Positions 6,166 to 7,816 of a stretch of DNA of 7,816 nucleotides are shown in pieces; positions within the stretch are counted from its first letter, which is position 1, and each line of letters begins with the position of its first letter. This DNA is from Treponema sp. (GTDB taxonomy: Bacteria; Spirochaetota; Spirochaetia; Treponematales; Breznakiellaceae): contig JAIRTS010000167.1 of the NCBI GenBank assembly GCA_031254795.1, forward strand, positions 1 through 7,816, written 5' to 3'. The notes under the pieces are model-generated. The model searched no databases. It was not told the DNA's origin and saw only the letters and a list, made by a program, of their open reading frames with translations. Both the position numbers and the translations under genes were made by a program.

Positions 6166-6200
6166 GCGCGCGCCGTCCGGCAAACGGCGCGCGCAATTTT
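6166..6200 (+). terminator. Intrinsic terminator of the hydrogenase operon
   Basis: GCGCGCGCCGT (6166-6176) pairs perfectly with ACGGCGCGCGC (6184-6194) around a 7-base loop and is followed by AATTTT. The stem is very stable and begins 28 bases after the hndD stop, so it should end the operon transcript. Confidence 0.85.
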
Positions 6201-6212
6201 GAAAAATATTTG

Positions 6213-6247
6213 AAAAAAGCGGCCGTTCCGAAAATTTTGGAACGGTC
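6213..6247 (-). terminator. Hairpin that terminates minus-strand transcription
   Basis: GGCCGTTCC (6221-6229) and GGAACGGTCC (6239-6248) form a stem of about nine pairs including one wobble, with AAAATTTT in the loop. Read on the minus strand the stem is followed by GC and six T's (from 6218 down to 6213), as in an intrinsic terminator. Read on the plus strand there is no clean T-run. It would stop transcripts entering the operon from the right. Confidence 0.55.
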
Positions 6248-6261
6248 CCCCATATTTATTT

Positions 6262-6313
6262 GCAGTGGGGTCTGACATCCCGCGCTTGAGGGCGCGGCAT
6301 TAGACCTCATTGC
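6262..6313. repeat. 52-base interrupted palindrome, REP-like
   Basis: Outer arms 6262-6273 and 6302-6313 pair over 12 positions (10 Watson-Crick, 2 G-U). An inner CCGCGC/GCGCGG stem (6280-6285 with 6292-6297) has a 6-base loop, and an internal loop of 6 versus 4 bases separates the two. TCTGACATCCCGCGC at 6271-6285 resembles TCTGACACCGCGC at 21-33 beside the RAYT gene, so this may be a remote member of the same repeat family. No U-run follows on either strand. Confidence 0.55.
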
Positions 6314-6659
6314 GAATAAAATCAAGTTCCAATTTGAAAGGCATTGAAATCAAAAAAGCCTTTTTATTGAATTCATACAAATTTTAGAACAGCCTCAATC
6401 AACAAATGCTTTCGCAACCATTTCAAGATGGAGTCAACAAATCAGTCCATTATCCATAAAATGTCCCGTCGGCAAAGTTGATATTTAAGTCTTTCCCAAA
6501 ACATGAACTACGTTTGCGAACTACATTCGGGTTGGTTTTTTCGCTGGTTCTTTCGTAAGTCTTGCAATTTTTTGCATAAGGCGTTATGTGACGTGGCGGT
6601 TAAATTTTTTTATAAATTATGGAATAAAAAATAAAATATAATTGAGTTGGAGGAAATCA
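6314..6659. other. AT-rich gene-free stretch
   Basis: No gene is supported here. There is a weak terminator-like AAAGGC/GCCTTT stem (6337-6342 with 6358-6363) followed by T's, and an inward-pointing motif TTGAGGCTGTTCTAAAA on the minus strand (6382-6398). GGCGTTATG at 6580-6588 resembles the right-hand core of an integron attC site. Composition is much more AT-rich than the hydrogenase genes. A Shine-Dalgarno for the decayed gene lies at 6649-6653. Confidence 0.45.
6382..6399. repeat. Right member of the imperfect inverted pair around the hydrogenase operon
   Basis: On the minus strand this reads ATTGAGGCTGTTCTAAAA, which resembles the GAGGCTGT-type ends of many insertion sequences and pairs with 885-902. 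It lies just beyond the operon terminators. No transposase is associated with it in the window. Confidence 0.25.
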
Positions 6660-7477
6660 ATGAATTTTAAAAACGGAAAATGGGCTAAAAGAATTTTGGA
6701 ATTGTAGCGTGATAATGGTTCGTGGAGATATTTTCATACGTTATCAAAACCAACGCCTAAGCAGCCAATGACAACCGAACAAGCGTTAGGAGGTTGGGAT
6801 ATTTAAGGTTTACAATCAATGACGTCCTAATTTAGAAAGCAATAAAATATCTGCATAATTGCTTAACAAGGAACGACAATATTCCGGATCATTATGAAAA
6901 AAGTTTTGATTGGAAATCATATCTTGATTTAATGGTCTCAACATGGATAAAAAAATTACTCAAGATGACAGACAGGAAAATGAAATATCAAATAAATGTG
7001 CGAAAATAATTAATAACTCATTTACGGCAAATAAATTTAATCAGCAAGAATATGAATTAATGTATAATAGGATATTATGCCCGGAAAAGGAGAAGAAATT
7101 TTTTTGGGGTGTAAATTATTGCGGAGTGTCAATATTAACAAATAATTTAGCGGAAAATATAGAACCAGTATTTTTTTGAATACGTATTGAATTTTTCTGT
7201 GGGGATATATTATTTTGGTTATAATAAGCCGGTTGAAACATTATCGGAAACATTTGCTTCAAAAGAGACAAACATATACTTACGGATTATGAAATTATTG
7301 ACAAAATATAGTAACAGTGAATGTAAAAAACAATTTCTATTTATTAAAGAATGGATTAAGAAAAATAAAACAAAAAACAATGAAATAGTATTTCCATTAT
7401 CTGATTCATGGAGAAATGGTGAAGATAGAATAAAGGATTGTACTTATATAATAAAAAAGATAATTGACTGCATGTAA
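6660..7477 (+). pseudogene. Decayed gene for a hypothetical protein of about 270 residues
   Basis: GGAGG (6649-6653) stands six bases before the ATG at 6660, and one continuous protein can be rebuilt from three frames. The lesions are: TAG at 6705-6707; a one-base loss near 6788 (in the ALRRL segment); TAG at 6833-6835; a one-base loss at the A7 run 6949-6955; and a one-base gain at the T7 run 7171-7177. The original stop is TAA 7475-7477. Rebuilt segments include GSWRYFHTLSKPT, MTTEQALRRL, NIPDHYEKSFDWKSYLDLM, STWIKK, WRNGEDRI and IIKKIIDCM. The N-terminal pattern (GSW.YFHTLS.PT, TTEQALRRL.I.GFT, IPD..EK..DW, STWI) recalls a conserved hypothetical protein I associate with Firmicutes and other anaerobes; its function is unknown. 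There is no signal peptide or membrane segment. Two lesions are at homopolymers and could be sequencing errors, but the two stops are not. The low GC content suggests acquisition by transfer. Confidence 0.75.
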
Positions 7478-7816
7478 AAGAAAATCGTAACTGCGTATAA
7501 CGAGGCTGTCGAATTAATCGTTTTGGGGCGTGGGTATTTCCTCCGGCAGGTTCCTGCAATTTTGCAACGGGCATGTCAGATTTTTTGTGTAATTGGCAGA
7601 ATATCATCAGAACGGGAACCGTTCTTTTCCTTGCCTCAATGGCGAGATGGTCAAGCGCCAGCCACCAACGCTTAATCGGCGCCGTCCATTTTTCCGCCGC
7701 GTTCCGCGTCGCCAAACACAGCGTCTTGAATATAGCGCCATCGGCCGAAAAGGCCGCGCGGTTTTTGGCGGCTTTACGCAACTGGCAATTCAATGGCTCA
7801 ATCGCGTTGGCCGCGC
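7356..7816 (-). CDS. IS256-family transposase, C-terminal part (runs off the window)
   Basis: On the minus strand from the window edge, the frame reads AIEPLNCQLRKAAKNRAAF, then TLCLATRNAAEKWTAPIKRW and LALDHLAIE. This is the conserved C-terminal block of IS256-type mutator transposases (LNRQIRK..K.RG.FP, L.LA.RN...KW, AL..FAI). These are DDE enzymes that move the element by cut- or copy-and-paste; the catalytic residues lie mostly outside the window. The recognisable protein ends near 7623. No stop follows before the presumed element end at about 7569, so the frame runs on to a stop at 7356-7358, across the flank and over the 3' end of the decayed gene. The native C-terminus may therefore be lost by frameshift, or the stop borrowed from the flank. 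First complete codon is 7814-7812. Confidence 0.75.
   Translation of the reverse strand, partial: AANAIEPLNCQLRKAAKNRAAFSADGAIFKTLCLATRNAAEKWTAPIKRWWLALDHLAIEARKRTVPVLMIFCQLHKKSDMPVAKLQEPAGGNTHAPKRLIRQPRYTQLRFSFTCSQLSFLLYKYNPLFYLHHFSMNQIMEILFHCFLFYFS
7569..7816 (-). mobile_element. IS256-family insertion sequence, transposase-3' end
   Basis: Besides the transposase remnant, GGGCATGTCAG at 7569-7579, then TTTTTTGTGTAATT (7581-7594), resembles the terminal inverted repeat of IS256-family elements, which often contain a T-rich run followed by GTGTAA. It lies about 50 bases past the recognisable end of the transposase, as expected. The other end is beyond the window, so the inverted repeat and target duplication cannot be checked. 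GAGGCTGTCGAATTAAT at 7502-7518 is a second candidate for the boundary. Confidence 0.6.

Noticed and set aside
6943..7477. Two separate small hypothetical genes
   Set aside because: The frames join end to end at a T7 run and continue a protein that starts at 6660, so they are pieces of a single broken gene.

Overview
The window reads as a piece of an anaerobic, H2-metabolising bacterial chromosome: a complete, well-conserved [FeFe]-hydrogenase operon sits between two stretches of accessory, repeat-rich DNA. The host cannot be named from the sequence alone. A fermentative or acetogenic gut-type anaerobe is likely; the look of the REP transposase and the mixed composition would fit a spirochaete or a similar lineage, but that is a guess.

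Layout. (1) 1-810: an intact REP-associated tyrosine transposase (RAYT, 79-561) with matching GTGTCTGACACCG-type repeats on both sides. Its stop codon lies inside a perfect palindrome, and about 240 bases of REP/BIME-like hairpins follow. (2) 811-970: AT-rich promoter region. (3) 971-6137: five genes on the plus strand, hndA (NuoE-like), a small GHKL-type ATPase, hndB ([2Fe-2S] thioredoxin-fold), hndC (NuoF-like, FMN/NAD(P)H) and hndD (catalytic H-cluster subunit). The order matches the hydCEDBA arrangement known from Acetobacterium woodii. (4) 6166-6313: a strong forward terminator, a hairpin that would terminate minus-strand transcription, and a 52-base interrupted palindrome. (5) 6314-7500: distinctly AT-rich DNA holding one decayed gene of unknown function, which can be rebuilt from three reading frames. 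(6) 7570-7816: the end of an IS256-family insertion sequence on the minus strand, running off the window.

How the genes work together: HndA, HndB, HndC and HndD carry all the cofactor motifs of a soluble multimeric NAD(P)-linked, probably electron-bifurcating [FeFe]-hydrogenase. HndC would exchange electrons with NAD(P)H, HndA and HndB would supply [2Fe-2S] centres, and HndD would relay electrons through its FeS chain to the H-cluster. The HydE/HydF/HydG maturases needed to build the H-cluster are not in the window and must be elsewhere. The ATPase gene is recurrent in such operons, but its role is not established.

The most unusual material lies outside the enzymes: the RAYT/REP module, the ATPase gene with its RNA-structured junctions, and the decayed low-GC gene with possible cassette-like borders, next to an IS256 transposase frame that has no stop codon before the element's end.
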